Below, piece by piece: positions 42,748 through 51,919 of a stretch of 64,000 nt of DNA (position 1 is its first letter; every line of letters starts with the position of its first letter). Made by a program: the position numbers and the translations under genes. The stretch covers positions 36,932-100,931 of the forward strand of contig JANYDK010000115.1 of NCBI GenBank assembly GCA_025363655.1, read 5' to 3'. Below the pieces are notes generated by a model, which saw only the letters and a list, made by a program, of their open reading frames with translations, ran no database searches and was not told the DNA's origin. Origin of the DNA: Deltaproteobacteria bacterium (lineage in GTDB: Bacteria; Myxococcota_A; Polyangia; Polyangiales; JADJMO01).

Positions 42748-44111
42748 TGGCGAGCTGCTCCTCACGTTCGCGCTCCGCGATGCTGACGATCGCGAGCTTC
42801 GGCGCGCTCGCGTTCGCGACAACGTCGGCTTCTGCCAATCCCGTCGACACCTTCGGCTTCGGCTCGCGATCGAGCGCGATGGCCGGCTCCAACGTCGCCG
42901 ACGTCGACGATTTCAGCGCCAATTACTACAACCCGGCCGGCCTCGTCGCCGCCGAGGGTCTGCGCATCGACATCGGCTACGTCCGCGCTTCGCACTTCCT
43001 CAAGACCAACGGACGCGACAACCAAGTCGATCCCATCAAAGCGCTCGTCTTCGGCATCGTCGCGCCCGGCAAGGTCGCCGGTCTCCCGTTCGCGTTCGGC
43101 ATCGCTGCGCACCTCCCCGACGATCGCGTCTTTCGCGTCCGCTCGCTCGAGCAAGATCAACCGCGCTGGGAGATGTACGACAACCGCACGCAGCGCCTCT
43201 TCATCGCCGCCAACCTGGCGATTCGGCCGTTTCCCTTCCTCGAGATCGGCGGCGGCATGGCGTTCCTCGCGCAGACGCGCGCGCGCCTCGACATCACCGG
43301 CGAGATGAACCTCGACGATCCGAACACCAGCCTCCTGCGCCACGAGGTCGACGCCGATTTGACGGCGATTCGCTATCCGCAGGTCGGCGTGCGGGTGAAG
43401 GCGAGCGACAAGCTGCGCTTCGCCGCCGTCTATCGCGGCAGCTTCAAGCTCACCATCGACATCGACGCGCGCGTGCTCGTCGACGCGCAGCTGGTCGGCA
43501 ACCACGTCCCGCTCCTCGCGCTCATCTCCACCAGCACGCTCTCCAACTTCCTCCCGAAGCAAGTCGTCCTCGGCGGCAGCTACGACGTCACCGACGACGT
43601 CACCCTCGACGCCGACGTCACCTGGGTCAACTGGAGCGCCTACGAATCGCCCGTCACCCACGTCAGCTCCAAGCTCGACATCAAGGTACCGCCCGGACTG
43701 CCCGATCGCTTCCTTCCTGATCCGCAAGCACCGACCGTCGTCTTGCCCGTCAACTTCAAGGACACGTTCGTTCCGCGCATCGGCGCCGAAGGTCGAATCC
43801 CCATCGGCGGCGGTCACGAGCTGGCGATTCGCGGCGGCTACTACTTCGAAAAATCACCGATTCCCGCGCAAACCGGCCTCACCAACTTCGTCGACGGCGA
43901 TCACCACTCCTTCACCGCCGGAATGGGCATCAAGCTCGCGCACGTCGCCGACGAGATGCCTGGCGATCTACGCTTCGACGTCCACGGCATGCTCTCGGTG
44001 ATCCCCGAACGCCTCACGCTCAAGAGCTCCGGCGCCGATCGCATCGGCGACTACCGGTCGAGCGGACAAGTGTGGATCGTCGGCACCACGCTCGGATTGG
44101 TCTTCAAATGA
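42747..44111 (+). CDS. FadL/OmpP1-like outer-membrane protein (second of a pair)
   Basis: The 454-residue product has a signal peptide (cleavage near ASANPVD, residue 30) and the classical FadL N-terminal region FGFGSRSSAMAGSNVADVDD followed by ANYYNPAGL. A barrel of about fourteen strands follows, ending in IVGTTLGLVFK. The ATG at 42747 shares its first base with the stop of the first copy (TGATG), and its own stop overlaps the next gene in an ATGA, so three genes are translated in series. FadL proteins carry fatty acids or other hydrophobic molecules across the outer membrane; the cargo is unknown. Confidence 0.88.
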   Translation: MASCSSRSRSAMLTIASFGALAFATTSASANPVDTFGFGSRSSAMAGSNVADVDDFSANYYNPAGLVAAEGLRIDIGYVRASHFLKTNGRDNQVDPIKALVFGIVAPGKVAGLPFAFGIAAHLPDDRVFRVRSLEQDQPRWEMYDNRTQRLFIAANLAIRPFPFLEIGGGMAFLAQTRARLDITGEMNLDDPNTSLLRHEVDADLTAIRYPQVGVRVKASDKLRFAAVYRGSFKLTIDIDARVLVDAQLVGNHVPLLALISTSTLSNFLPKQVVLGGSYDVTDDVTLDADVTWVNWSAYESPVTHVSSKLDIKVPPGLPDRFLPDPQAPTVVLPVNFKDTFVPRIGAEGRIPIGGGHELAIRGGYYFEKSPIPAQTGLTNFVDGDHHSFTAGMGIKLAHVADEMPGDLRFDVHGMLSVIPERLTLKSSGADRIGDYRSSGQVWIVGTTLGLVFK

Positions 44112-45283
44112 AGCGCGCGCGCGATCTTCGCGACCTCCTCCGCGTGCTCCGTCTCTCCGCGCTCGCTGGCGTCGCCATCTCCTGCGCGACCATCGGCCCC
44201 GACGGACGCGGCGACGTCGATCTCCCGAGCGGCATCATCGGCCCTTTTCGCCCGCTCAAACGCAACAAGACGTGCGATGGCGACGTCTGTACCGGCGTCG
44301 ACGAGCTGCCATCGGGCACCTCGAGTGGCTCGCCTCGCTATCCGGGAGCGCCTCCTTCGCGCTCACCGTCGGTGCTCGTGCGCGGCGCCGGCGGTGACGA
44401 CTTGCACGTCGTCCTCTACGTCGCCCGTGATCTCGACGCCGACACCGATCGCATCGCGCGCTTCGAAGCCCTCGACGCCCGAAGCTTCGCCGACGTCACC
44501 GAAGTGCTCACCGGCGACGCGCCCTACGAGGCTGGAAAAATAGGCGATCCATCGGCGATCGACGTCGAGGGACGCGTCGTCCTCTACTACTCGATCCACC
44601 CGCTCGCGGCGGCCGATCCTGGCGCAGCCGCGCAGACGCCGGGCATCGCGCGCGCACACTCGACCGACGGCCTCGCGGGACGCACGTTCGAAAAGGACGG
44701 TCTCGTCCTCGGCATCGACGGGGCGAAGGGCGCGTGGGAAACCGATCCACCGCGCGCGCCGAGCCTCGTGCGCGACAACGCAGGTCTCTTCCACCTCTTC
44801 TACGCCTCGGGAAACGCGATCGGCGAAGCGACCAGCACCGACGGCCTCCACTTCACACGCGTCGACGGCGACCCGACCACCCCAGGCCTCGACCCTGTCC
44901 TCTCACCCAGCCCCGTCGTCGATCCCGCGACGCTTCCCGTGGGCGTGAAACCTCCCTTCGACGATCTGGCAGTCGACGATCCGAGCGTCGTCCGCGAACC
45001 GACGGTCGACGGGCGCCCCGTCTATCGCTTGCACTACACCGGCCGCGATCGGCGCAAGGGCAGCGCCATCGGCTACGCCGGCCGCTTCGGGGACAGCAGC
45101 CTCTTCGATCACGGCGCCGGCCTCGTCTACGGCAGCAAGACCATCTTGCACACCAACGCGCCGACCGTCGCGCGCTTCCCCGGTCTCTCGCTCCTCTTCT
45201 GCAACGTCGACGGCGACAACGCCCAACAGCTCGCGATCGCCGTCGCCCCCGCCGCCCTCAAGCTGCCCATCAAAGAAGACTGA
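44108..45283 (+). CDS. lipoprotein with five-bladed-propeller-like (GH43/GH32-type) domain
   Basis: The 391-residue product has a lipobox (AISC, C26), a 60-residue linker and then repeated elements reminiscent of glycosidase-type five-bladed propellers: SPSVLVRGAGGDDLHVVLYV, GDPSAIDVEGRVVLYYS, APSLVRDNAGLFHLFYASG and DPSVVREPTVDGRPVYRLHY. Each carries an Asp in a D-P-S or similar turn, as in GH43/GH32/GH68 catalytic centres, but a full catalytic set cannot be confirmed by eye. Its ATG overlaps the stop of the second FadL-like gene, so the three probably form a single operon. Confidence 0.78.
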   Translation: MKRARDLRDLLRVLRLSALAGVAISCATIGPDGRGDVDLPSGIIGPFRPLKRNKTCDGDVCTGVDELPSGTSSGSPRYPGAPPSRSPSVLVRGAGGDDLHVVLYVARDLDADTDRIARFEALDARSFADVTEVLTGDAPYEAGKIGDPSAIDVEGRVVLYYSIHPLAAADPGAAAQTPGIARAHSTDGLAGRTFEKDGLVLGIDGAKGAWETDPPRAPSLVRDNAGLFHLFYASGNAIGEATSTDGLHFTRVDGDPTTPGLDPVLSPSPVVDPATLPVGVKPPFDDLAVDDPSVVREPTVDGRPVYRLHYTGRDRRKGSAIGYAGRFGDSSLFDHGAGLVYGSKTILHTNAPTVARFPGLSLLFCNVDGDNAQQLAIAVAPAALKLPIKED

Positions 45284-45299
45284 CAGCTGAAAATCAGAC

Positions 45300-47240
45300 C
45301 TATTTGACGACTTTGGCGAGCGCCGCGTCGAGTTCGGTCGCCGTCGTCTTGCCACCATCGAGCGCGATCGAACGGGTGACGACGCCGACGATCTCGACGA
45401 GTGCACCTTCCGTGGGAGCCGCCGCGATTCCCGTCGGCGGCCACAGCACCTTGGCGACCGGACACTTCACGCCGTCGTCATTCCCATTGCCATTGCCACA
45501 CTTCACGTCGCCGACGACCACCGTGCGCCCATCCTCGTCGCCGACCTTCACCGTCGTCAGCTTGAAGTGCGCCCACTCGCCGACGTGATCGTCGGGCTTC
45601 TTCGCCAGCTCGAGGAAGCTCCCCTTGGCCCACGCGCCAAAATCAGTGAAGGCGATCGCGAGCGTCTTTTTTCGGGTGAACGCGATCGTCGCCTTGCGCG
45701 GAGCGATCGCCGCTCCGAAAGCCTGCACCGCGATCTCGGTGGCGCCCTCGGCCGGCGTGATCGTCCCACGGAAGATGCCGCCGGCGTCGGCATAGAGCTC
45801 GACCTCGCCCGCCCCTTCGCCGAGTCGCACCTTCGCGTGCGGCGCCGTATGACCGGAGACCGAAAGAGGCGCCGTGCCGACGAGCACCGCCGCGCGCCCC
45901 GGAAGCGCGATTTTCAACGACGCATAGGGGATCGAGAGCTTCAACGTCCCTTTGCGCGCATCGCCTTCCCCGAGCTCGACGGTGAAGGCGACGAGGCGAT
46001 CGAACGAATGCGCCTCGCCATCGACCGGCGCCGGCACGGCCACCGCCGCGCGCGCCGAGCCCTCCTTCATCTTCGCCACAGTGCCGTCTTCGAGCGTGAT
46101 CTTGGTGACGTCGGCAGAGACGTCGAACGCGACCGCGACCTCGGATTTCCCTGCAGCGAGCGGCGCCAAGTCGAGTCGCGCGCGATACGGCACGTTGATG
46201 TCGAGCGTGAGGGGCCAGCGCTTGTCGCCATCGACCAACGTCACCGCCACCTTGTTGGAGCCGACGACGAGATCTTTCGTCGCCAGCGAGATGCGCGCCT
46301 TTCCACCGACAAACGCCGCGTGATCGTCACCACGGACGATCTCCGCGCCGTCACGGCACGTGCCGCAGCCAATCACCAACACGCCTTCGTCCTCGGGCGC
46401 CGAAGCGACCGTGATTTGCGGCGGCGGAGCCGATCTTCGGAAGACGATCACCAGAACGATCGCGCCGATGACCAGCGCGACGGCCAGCGCGATGAACGGC
46501 GTTCGCGAAGGCGCTCCCCGCGGCGGCAGCGTCGGACGCACGCCCTCGTCACCACTTCCGTCGTACGCGTCTCCCGCACTCGAAGCACTCGACGCACTCG
46601 ACGCGTCGAGCGCAGCCGGCGGCGGCGGGGGCGCGACGAACACGGGCGCTGGTGCACGAGCCTTGGAGTGCGTCGGTGCAACACCCGGCACCGCGATCCC
46701 CGCCATCGTCCGCTTGTCGTCTTTCCCGCCTGAACGCGAAGCACCCGGAGCACCTGCGGCCCCTCCACGCGCGACGGGCGAAACGAGGCCCATCATCGTC
46801 CCCGGGATGTTTCGCTTCTCGACCGGTCCGGCACCCGAGATGGAGACGACCGCAGCCGAAGACACCGGCGGCAACTCCGAAGGCGGCAACGCCGAAGGGG
46901 GCGGCTGCGCCGACGAGATCGGTGCCGAATCGAAACCAGGCGACGTGCTCGACCCAGTGCTCTGCGCGGTAGACGTCGGGATTTCGTAGCCCGCCGTCGC
47001 TCCGGACGACGGAGGTGGTGGCGTCGGCGTGGGTATCGACGCCAGCGCCGGCGCGCCAATCATGATCGGATATGGCGCCGTCCCGCTCTTGATCGCGGAG
47101 GACGTCGGCGCAGTGAGCCCCATCACCGTCCGTTGCGCCGTTGCCCGAGGTTTGACGGCGATTTCCGCGCTGCAAACCGGACACTGACTCACCCCCTCGG
47201 GAACCGGGCTCCCGCACGAGGGGCAATGAATGGCGACCAT
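45300..47240 (-). CDS. zinc-ribbon membrane protein with Thr-Met-x-Gly repeats
   Basis: The 646-residue product begins with a zinc ribbon (C6-x2-C9 and C20-x2-C23). A disordered stretch of about 210 residues follows, with three related peptides: RTVMGLTAP (37-45), TMMGLVSP (148-155) and RTMAGIAVP (177-185). One membrane segment lies at about residues 248-267, and the C-terminal 370 residues are a beta-rich exported domain ending in an all-beta part with repeated PLSVSGHTAP-like strands. With no signal peptide, the ribbon should be cytoplasmic and the C-terminus periplasmic. The function is unknown. It converges with the propeller lipoprotein gene, 16 bases away, and has about 240 bases of upstream region. 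Confidence 0.83.
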   Translation of the reverse strand: MVAIHCPSCGSPVPEGVSQCPVCSAEIAVKPRATAQRTVMGLTAPTSSAIKSGTAPYPIMIGAPALASIPTPTPPPPSSGATAGYEIPTSTAQSTGSSTSPGFDSAPISSAQPPPSALPPSELPPVSSAAVVSISGAGPVEKRNIPGTMMGLVSPVARGGAAGAPGASRSGGKDDKRTMAGIAVPGVAPTHSKARAPAPVFVAPPPPPAALDASSASSASSAGDAYDGSGDEGVRPTLPPRGAPSRTPFIALAVALVIGAIVLVIVFRRSAPPPQITVASAPEDEGVLVIGCGTCRDGAEIVRGDDHAAFVGGKARISLATKDLVVGSNKVAVTLVDGDKRWPLTLDINVPYRARLDLAPLAAGKSEVAVAFDVSADVTKITLEDGTVAKMKEGSARAAVAVPAPVDGEAHSFDRLVAFTVELGEGDARKGTLKLSIPYASLKIALPGRAAVLVGTAPLSVSGHTAPHAKVRLGEGAGEVELYADAGGIFRGTITPAEGATEIAVQAFGAAIAPRKATIAFTRKKTLAIAFTDFGAWAKGSFLELAKKPDDHVGEWAHFKLTTVKVGDEDGRTVVVGDVKCGNGNGNDDGVKCPVAKVLWPPTGIAAAPTEGALVEIVGVVTRSIALDGGKTTATELDAALAKVVK

Positions 47241-47479
47241 GTCGGTGCTCAGCCTAGCTGGGAATCGGATTCTCGGCCCAACCTGAGGTTACGTGCCGAA
47301 GTGCGCATCGGATGACCCAGAACAGTCCAGGACGAAGAATTTCAGGGCGGCCGGACCTTCGTCTGTTACATTTCTGAAATCACGCACTGGGGGGGTCACC
47401 TTCGCACGTGCACTTTAGCTTCCTTGCCGCGCTCTTTTTCGTTCGGCGAGGATCCGTGTGACGAAAAGGAGACGTAGAG

Positions 47480-48769
47480 ATGATTCGAACGATGCGCTTG
47501 GGCGCCTTTGCCCTGACCGCTGTCAGCACGCTCGCCCTAGGCGTTGCGTTCACGGGATGTGGATCTTCCGACGACGCGCCGGGCGACAGCGACACGGGCA
47601 CGCCCGTCGTCGACACCGGAACGCCGGACACCACGAAGACCGACACGGGAACGCCCCCGGGCGACACCTCGGTCCCGACCGACACGGCCGAAGGCGGCAC
47701 CGACACGGCTCCTCCTCCTGCCGACCGTCAGGTGACGATGATCTTCGCCCAGCCGGACAACCCTGCGACGGGTCTGTACGTTTGTCTCGGCGGCTTCACC
47801 GGCACTGCCGATCCGGCGACCATCGACGCGCCCTCCGCAGCTGTCGGCCCCGCGGGTATCCCGAACGACCCGAAAGATCTTACCAAGGGCTTCAAGAGCG
47901 GCTTCACGTACGGCTCGGCCTTCCCCTTCCCCGTCAACGACGTGAAGGCGCAAGTCGCCCTCAAGTCGCTGACCGTCGTGGCCTACTTCGTCGAGACCAA
48001 GCCGGCCGACTGCGCCGCTGCCTGGAAAGACGTGAAGGGCGACACCAAGCGCTGGTTCAAGGTCGATGCGGGCACCATCAACAAGGGCGAGTCGTGGGGC
48101 CTCCTCCTCGACGGCTGCAAGACGCCGGCGACGACAAATGCCGCCCTCCCGGGCATTTGTGGTGACGCGACCGCGACCACCGACAACCGCACCTTCACCC
48201 TGAAAAAGCTCGACATCAGCAAGACGGCTCCGACGGCCGGCTTTGAAGTCCAGCTTTGGCACGCCTCACAGTTCCCTGGCGTGACAGGCGCACTCCCGAG
48301 CTTCCAGAACATCGACGTCTACATCCAGCCGATGAAGGCCGGAACGACGGCCGACGCCGGTCCTGGCGACACGGGCGACGCGGGTGATGCGGATGCGGAT
48401 GCGATTGCCGATGCGGCCGAAACCGCGCCGCCGAAGGATGAAGCAGCTGGCCTGCCGATCAAGATCGCCGGCGGCATCAAGGACCTCGATCTCGGGGCCC
48501 TGACTGACGTCGCTGCCGTGGCCGGAGATCCGACCAAGGCCCTTTTTGTCATCCAACCGGCGGGCTCAGCATACTGCTTGGGTACGGCTGGCTGCCCGGC
48601 GGTCCCCGTTCCGGCCGCCCCGTACCTCGCGGGCTACAAGCCCCTCGGTGGCGGATTCTCTGGTAACCAGCTGTTCTTCATCACTGGGAGCCCGCGTCCC
48701 CCGACGGGTTCTACTGACCCGACGAAGGCTCCGCTCTTCTTCGGCATGACGAACATCAAGCAGTTCTAG
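47480..48769 (+). CDS. lipoprotein with Asp/Thr-rich linker
   Basis: The 429-residue product has a lipobox (FTGC, C27), a linker made of repeated DTGTP-type units (residues 30-80), and a C-terminal region of about 330 residues with an inserted Asp/Ala-rich segment near residue 295. The folded part has LYVCLGGFTG, KRWFKVDAG and FEVQLWHASQFP, and no family was recognised. The start is certain: AAAGGAGA lies eight bases before the ATG. The transcript ends in a strong intrinsic terminator, so it is likely to be a well-expressed surface or periplasmic lipoprotein. Confidence 0.85.
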   Translation: MIRTMRLGAFALTAVSTLALGVAFTGCGSSDDAPGDSDTGTPVVDTGTPDTTKTDTGTPPGDTSVPTDTAEGGTDTAPPPADRQVTMIFAQPDNPATGLYVCLGGFTGTADPATIDAPSAAVGPAGIPNDPKDLTKGFKSGFTYGSAFPFPVNDVKAQVALKSLTVVAYFVETKPADCAAAWKDVKGDTKRWFKVDAGTINKGESWGLLLDGCKTPATTNAALPGICGDATATTDNRTFTLKKLDISKTAPTAGFEVQLWHASQFPGVTGALPSFQNIDVYIQPMKAGTTADAGPGDTGDAGDADADAIADAAETAPPKDEAAGLPIKIAGGIKDLDLGALTDVAAVAGDPTKALFVIQPAGSAYCLGTAGCPAVPVPAAPYLAGYKPLGGGFSGNQLFFITGSPRPPTGSTDPTKAPLFFGMTNIKQF

Positions 48770-48780
48770 ATCCAGCGCAA

Positions 48781-48876
48781 AGATGCGAACGGCCTGAACC
48801 GCCTTGGGGTTGCAACCAACGCGGTTCGGGCGCATCTATTGAGGAAGCCCTGAAGAAGGGCACTCGCATCTTCCTC
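48781..48876 (+). ncRNA. structured 3' untranslated region or 3'-end-derived small RNA
   Basis: Between the stop codon and the terminator of the 47.5-48.8 kb gene lie two further inverted repeats. AGATGCG (48781-48787) pairs with CGCATCT (48831-48837) around an inner GAACCGC/GCGGTTC stem, and GAGGAAG (48841-48847) pairs with CTTCCTC (48870-48876), with an inner GCCCT/AGGGC option. With the terminator this makes three successive stems. Whether they are only a stabilised 3' UTR or a separate small RNA is not known. Confidence 0.4.
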
Positions 48877-48881
48877 CCTCT

Positions 48882-48922
48882 GACCGGTGCCGGGCTGTCG
48901 ACGGCGCCGGTCTTTATTTTTG
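48882..48922 (+). terminator. intrinsic terminator of the 47.5-48.8 kb lipoprotein gene
   Basis: GACCGGTGCCG (48882-48892) pairs with CGGCGCCGGTC (48902-48912) with a single G-T wobble around a nine-base loop, and TTTATTTTTG follows immediately. It is a strong plus-strand rho-independent terminator. It abuts the stop codon of the convergent RCC1 gene, for which it has no T-run. Confidence 0.9.
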
Positions 48923-51673
48923 TCAGGGCCAAGCAACGCGGGTGGGTACGTAGTAGGCGGCCAGGGTCGCGTCGCCAACTTCACCGGCGATGTTCGGTCC
49001 CCAGCAATAGATTGTGCCGCCCTTCAACAGGCACTTGTGAGATCCGTTGGCTCCCGCGCTCACCTGCGTCACGCCCGCAAAGCCAGGGACTACGACCGCA
49101 GTCGCGTTGGTTGCCGTCGCGCCCGATCCATCACCCGGATATGCGCCCCAGCAGGCAACCCTGTTGTCCGTAAGAAGCGCGCACGAATTGCCTCCGGCGC
49201 CGACCACCACTTTGCTCGCGGTGATACCGGCGATAGTCGTCGCGGCGTAAAGCGAGCCTGTGAGTGACGCGTCGAACGATCCCCAACAGCTCACCCTGCC
49301 GGACGAATCGACGGCGCAGGTAGATACCTCACCCGCCGCGACTGAATTGTCGACGCCGTACGCTGCGGTAACGAAGGTCGCATAGTCGTACTCGGTGGGG
49401 GTTCCCTTCCCATCGGGCATGATTTCGGCGAATCCGTTGAAGCCCCAGCAATAGAGGGTCGCTGCCGTCGTGGCGCACGAATGGATCCCGCCACGCCAGA
49501 TGTGAAACCCCGTCATTGCCGTCGTGGTGTTCTTCTTGACTACAGTCGGCACGGGGCGACTCGTAGTCGTTCCATCGCCGACCTCGCCTTGCAGGTTATT
49601 GCCCCAGCAATAGAGCGCCGTTCCAGACCTCGCACACGCGCCTCCGTTAGAGGCCGATATTTCGTCAGCGCTAAAGCTGGAAATCGTGACTGGAGTTGGA
49701 GACGGTGTCGTTGTCGCGTTGCCGAGTTCGCCGTTGCTGTTGATACCCCAACAACTCACGGAGCTGTCCGAGCGGCGAGCACATACGAAGCCACTACCAA
49801 CCGCGATCTGCGTTGCGTTAGTGATTCCAAGCACCTGTACGGGTTGGTGACGGTCGACGGTCGTGCCGTCGCCCAGCTGCCCGCTGGTATTCTCGCCCCA
49901 ACACCACACCGTACCGTTCGAGAGTCGGGCGCATGTCTCTTTGGTTCCTGCGCTGATCTCCACTGCATCCACGCACGCCGAAGAGCTGCCCGATCCGACG
50001 CACGCGGCAGCACAAACCGTCGTGTCATCCCATCCAGTCCGCGCCGCGTTGCACGTCTGAATCTTCCCGCCGCTGCACTGCTTCTGACCGACGGTACAAA
50101 CGCACGCCGCCGTGCAGCTCTGCGTTCCACCGCACGAATCCGTCACACTCCCGCAAATCCCCGTGCAGCTCCACGTCGGCGAGCAGCCACAAACATTGGC
50201 CGTACCACCGCCGCCGCAGGTGACACCCGTGCCCGTGCAGCTCGCCGTCCCGCAGTGCTGAACGACCCCGCACGCGTTGTTGAGATCGCCGCATTTGCCC
50301 GTGCAAGTGAAGCTCGAGTCGGTGCAACCACAGACGTTCGCTGGGCCGCCTCCACCGCAGGTCTGCGGTGAAATGCAGCTCGCCGTCCCGCAGTGCTGAA
50401 CGACCCCGCACGCGTTGTTCAAATCGCCGCACTTGCCCGTGCACGAGAACGCGGTGTCGCTACAACCGCAGACGTTCGCGGGGCCGCCTCCTCCGCACGT
50501 CTGCGGCGTGACGCACGGGTCGCCGCAATCGCGGTTCGTGCCGCACGCATCTTTGACCGTTCCGCACTTGCCCGTGCACGAGAACGCGGTGTCGGAGCAC
50601 ACGCACGTGTTCGACGCCGAGCAGGCCTGCAGTGTGCCGCAAGTCCCGCAGCCAACGGTGCCACCGCAGCCGTTGGGAATCGTGCCGCAGACCTTTCCCG
50701 TCGGGCACGCCTTGATCGGATCGCACACGCACGCGTTGCTCGCGTTGCAGATGTTGCCGGTCGCACAGCCACCACAATCGTGGGTGCCGCAGGCGTCGGT
50801 GACCGAGCCGCACTTGCCGCTGCACAGTGTCGCCAACGCGCTGGCCGAGCAGCCGCACACGTTCGGCGTTCCACCACCGCTGCACGTGAGTGGTGAGCTG
50901 CATCCGCCACACGTCACCGTGCCGGTGCCGCAGCCGTTGTCGATCGAACCGCACTTGCCGGAAGGACACACCGTGATCGGCGTGCAGACGGTCTCGCACT
51001 TGTTGGTGGCGCCGTTGCAGGTTTTGCCACCCGTGCATGATCCAGCGCTCGCGCCGCAGGTCACGGTGCCACCGCAGGTGTCGGGGATGGTGCCGCACTC
51101 GGCAGTGACGGGGCACGTCTTGACGGGATCGCAGACGCACGCGTGCGTCGTCGTGTTGCACGTCTTGCCGCTGCCGCAGCCGCCACAGTGGAGCGTGCCT
51201 TTGCAACCGTCGTCGAGGTCGCCGCACGCGCCGCCAGGACATGCAGCGAGGGGAACGCAGACGGTGTCGCACTTGTTGGTGACCGTGTTGCAGCTCTTGC
51301 CGCTGCCGCAGGTGCCGCAATCGAGCGCGTGGCCACAGCCGTCGTCTTCCGTTCCGCACTCTTTGGCCGCGGTGCAAACGGCGTGGGGAACGCAGGCGTC
51401 GCCGCCATCACCGCCGTCGCCGACATCGGCATCGGCATCGGTGTCGCCTGCGCGCGTATCACCGACCTCGCCTGCGTCGCGCGTGTCGGCCGCGTCTTGG
51501 GTGTCGGCGACGTCTCCGCCGAGGTTGGTGTCGCCAACCTCCGAAGTCGCGTCGTAATCATCGCAAGCGGCGGCGTCTTCGCTGCACGCGGTCGGCAAAT
51601 CGTCGAGGTTTCGGCAGGCGCCGAGGGCGACGAGGGTGGTGGCGAGAACGGCACAGCGGGCGAGGCGGGACAT
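48923..51673 (-). CDS. RCC1-repeat lipoprotein with tandem cysteine-rich repeats
   Basis: The 916-residue product has a lipobox (LGAC, C20) and an Asp/Thr-rich linker up to about residue 95. A long cysteine-rich region (about 95-570) consists of units with the pattern C-G-x(2-3)-D/N-x-C-G...C-G-x-C, some nearly identical. The last third (about 590-916) is RCC1-like propeller with WCWGENTSGQLGDGTT and repeated CWG...G turns. Each propeller blade carries paired cysteines, as in exported RCC1 proteins. GGAG lies six bases before the ATG at 51673. It is a probable surface adhesin- or receptor-type protein; no enzymatic domain was found. Confidence 0.9.
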   Translation of the reverse strand: MSRLARCAVLATTLVALGACRNLDDLPTACSEDAAACDDYDATSEVGDTNLGGDVADTQDAADTRDAGEVGDTRAGDTDADADVGDGGDGGDACVPHAVCTAAKECGTEDDGCGHALDCGTCGSGKSCNTVTNKCDTVCVPLAACPGGACGDLDDGCKGTLHCGGCGSGKTCNTTTHACVCDPVKTCPVTAECGTIPDTCGGTVTCGASAGSCTGGKTCNGATNKCETVCTPITVCPSGKCGSIDNGCGTGTVTCGGCSSPLTCSGGGTPNVCGCSASALATLCSGKCGSVTDACGTHDCGGCATGNICNASNACVCDPIKACPTGKVCGTIPNGCGGTVGCGTCGTLQACSASNTCVCSDTAFSCTGKCGTVKDACGTNRDCGDPCVTPQTCGGGGPANVCGCSDTAFSCTGKCGDLNNACGVVQHCGTASCISPQTCGGGGPANVCGCTDSSFTCTGKCGDLNNACGVVQHCGTASCTGTGVTCGGGGTANVCGCSPTWSCTGICGSVTDSCGGTQSCTAACVCTVGQKQCSGGKIQTCNAARTGWDDTTVCAAACVGSGSSSACVDAVEISAGTKETCARLSNGTVWCWGENTSGQLGDGTTVDRHQPVQVLGITNATQIAVGSGFVCARRSDSSVSCWGINSNGELGNATTTPSPTPVTISSFSADEISASNGGACARSGTALYCWGNNLQGEVGDGTTTSRPVPTVVKKNTTTAMTGFHIWRGGIHSCATTAATLYCWGFNGFAEIMPDGKGTPTEYDYATFVTAAYGVDNSVAAGEVSTCAVDSSGRVSCWGSFDASLTGSLYAATTIAGITASKVVVGAGGNSCALLTDNRVACWGAYPGDGSGATATNATAVVVPGFAGVTQVSAGANGSHKCLLKGGTIYCWGPNIAGEVGDATLAAYYVPTRVAWP
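50241..50516 (-). repeat. tandem 138-base repeat inside the RCC1/Cys-repeat gene
   Basis: Two consecutive copies (50241-50378 and 50379-50516) are nearly identical over long stretches; the sequence CTCGCCGTCC and its flanks recur at 138-base spacing. Each copy encodes 46 residues beginning CGDLNNACGVVQHCG. The high DNA identity points to a recent duplication, and a more diverged relative lies on either side. Confidence 0.85.
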
Positions 51674-51919
51674 GACCACTCCGGGGATGGCGGATGCGGG
51701 TTGCATCGCACCACGGTCGACACGAGCGAGGCGGCGGTTGCGGGATGGCGCTTGCGGGAACCGGCGCGGCGCGGGGAGTAGCACCCGGGTTGGGCTCGGA
51801 CAAGGCGGAGCGCCGCCGAACGAAGGCCCGTTCTCGACGTTTTCGCGCGTACTTCACAGGAAATCACAGGGTGGCTGTTGACGGCCGCGCTCCCCGTTCG
51901 CACCGTGGACGACGACCTC

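Noticed and set aside
47241..47479. A promoter before the 47.5-48.8 kb lipoprotein gene
   Set aside because: A TACATT at 47367-47372 looks like a -10, but no -35 lies at the right distance.
50241..51380. CRISPR-like regular repeats
   Set aside because: The units are adjoining 138-base coding repeats with no spacers, inside a continuous frame encoding a cysteine pattern.
50415..51557. A plus-strand open frame in the Cys-repeat region with Pro/His/Val repeats
   Set aside because: It is the antisense reading of the Cys-rich repeat gene and repeats only because the coding strand does.
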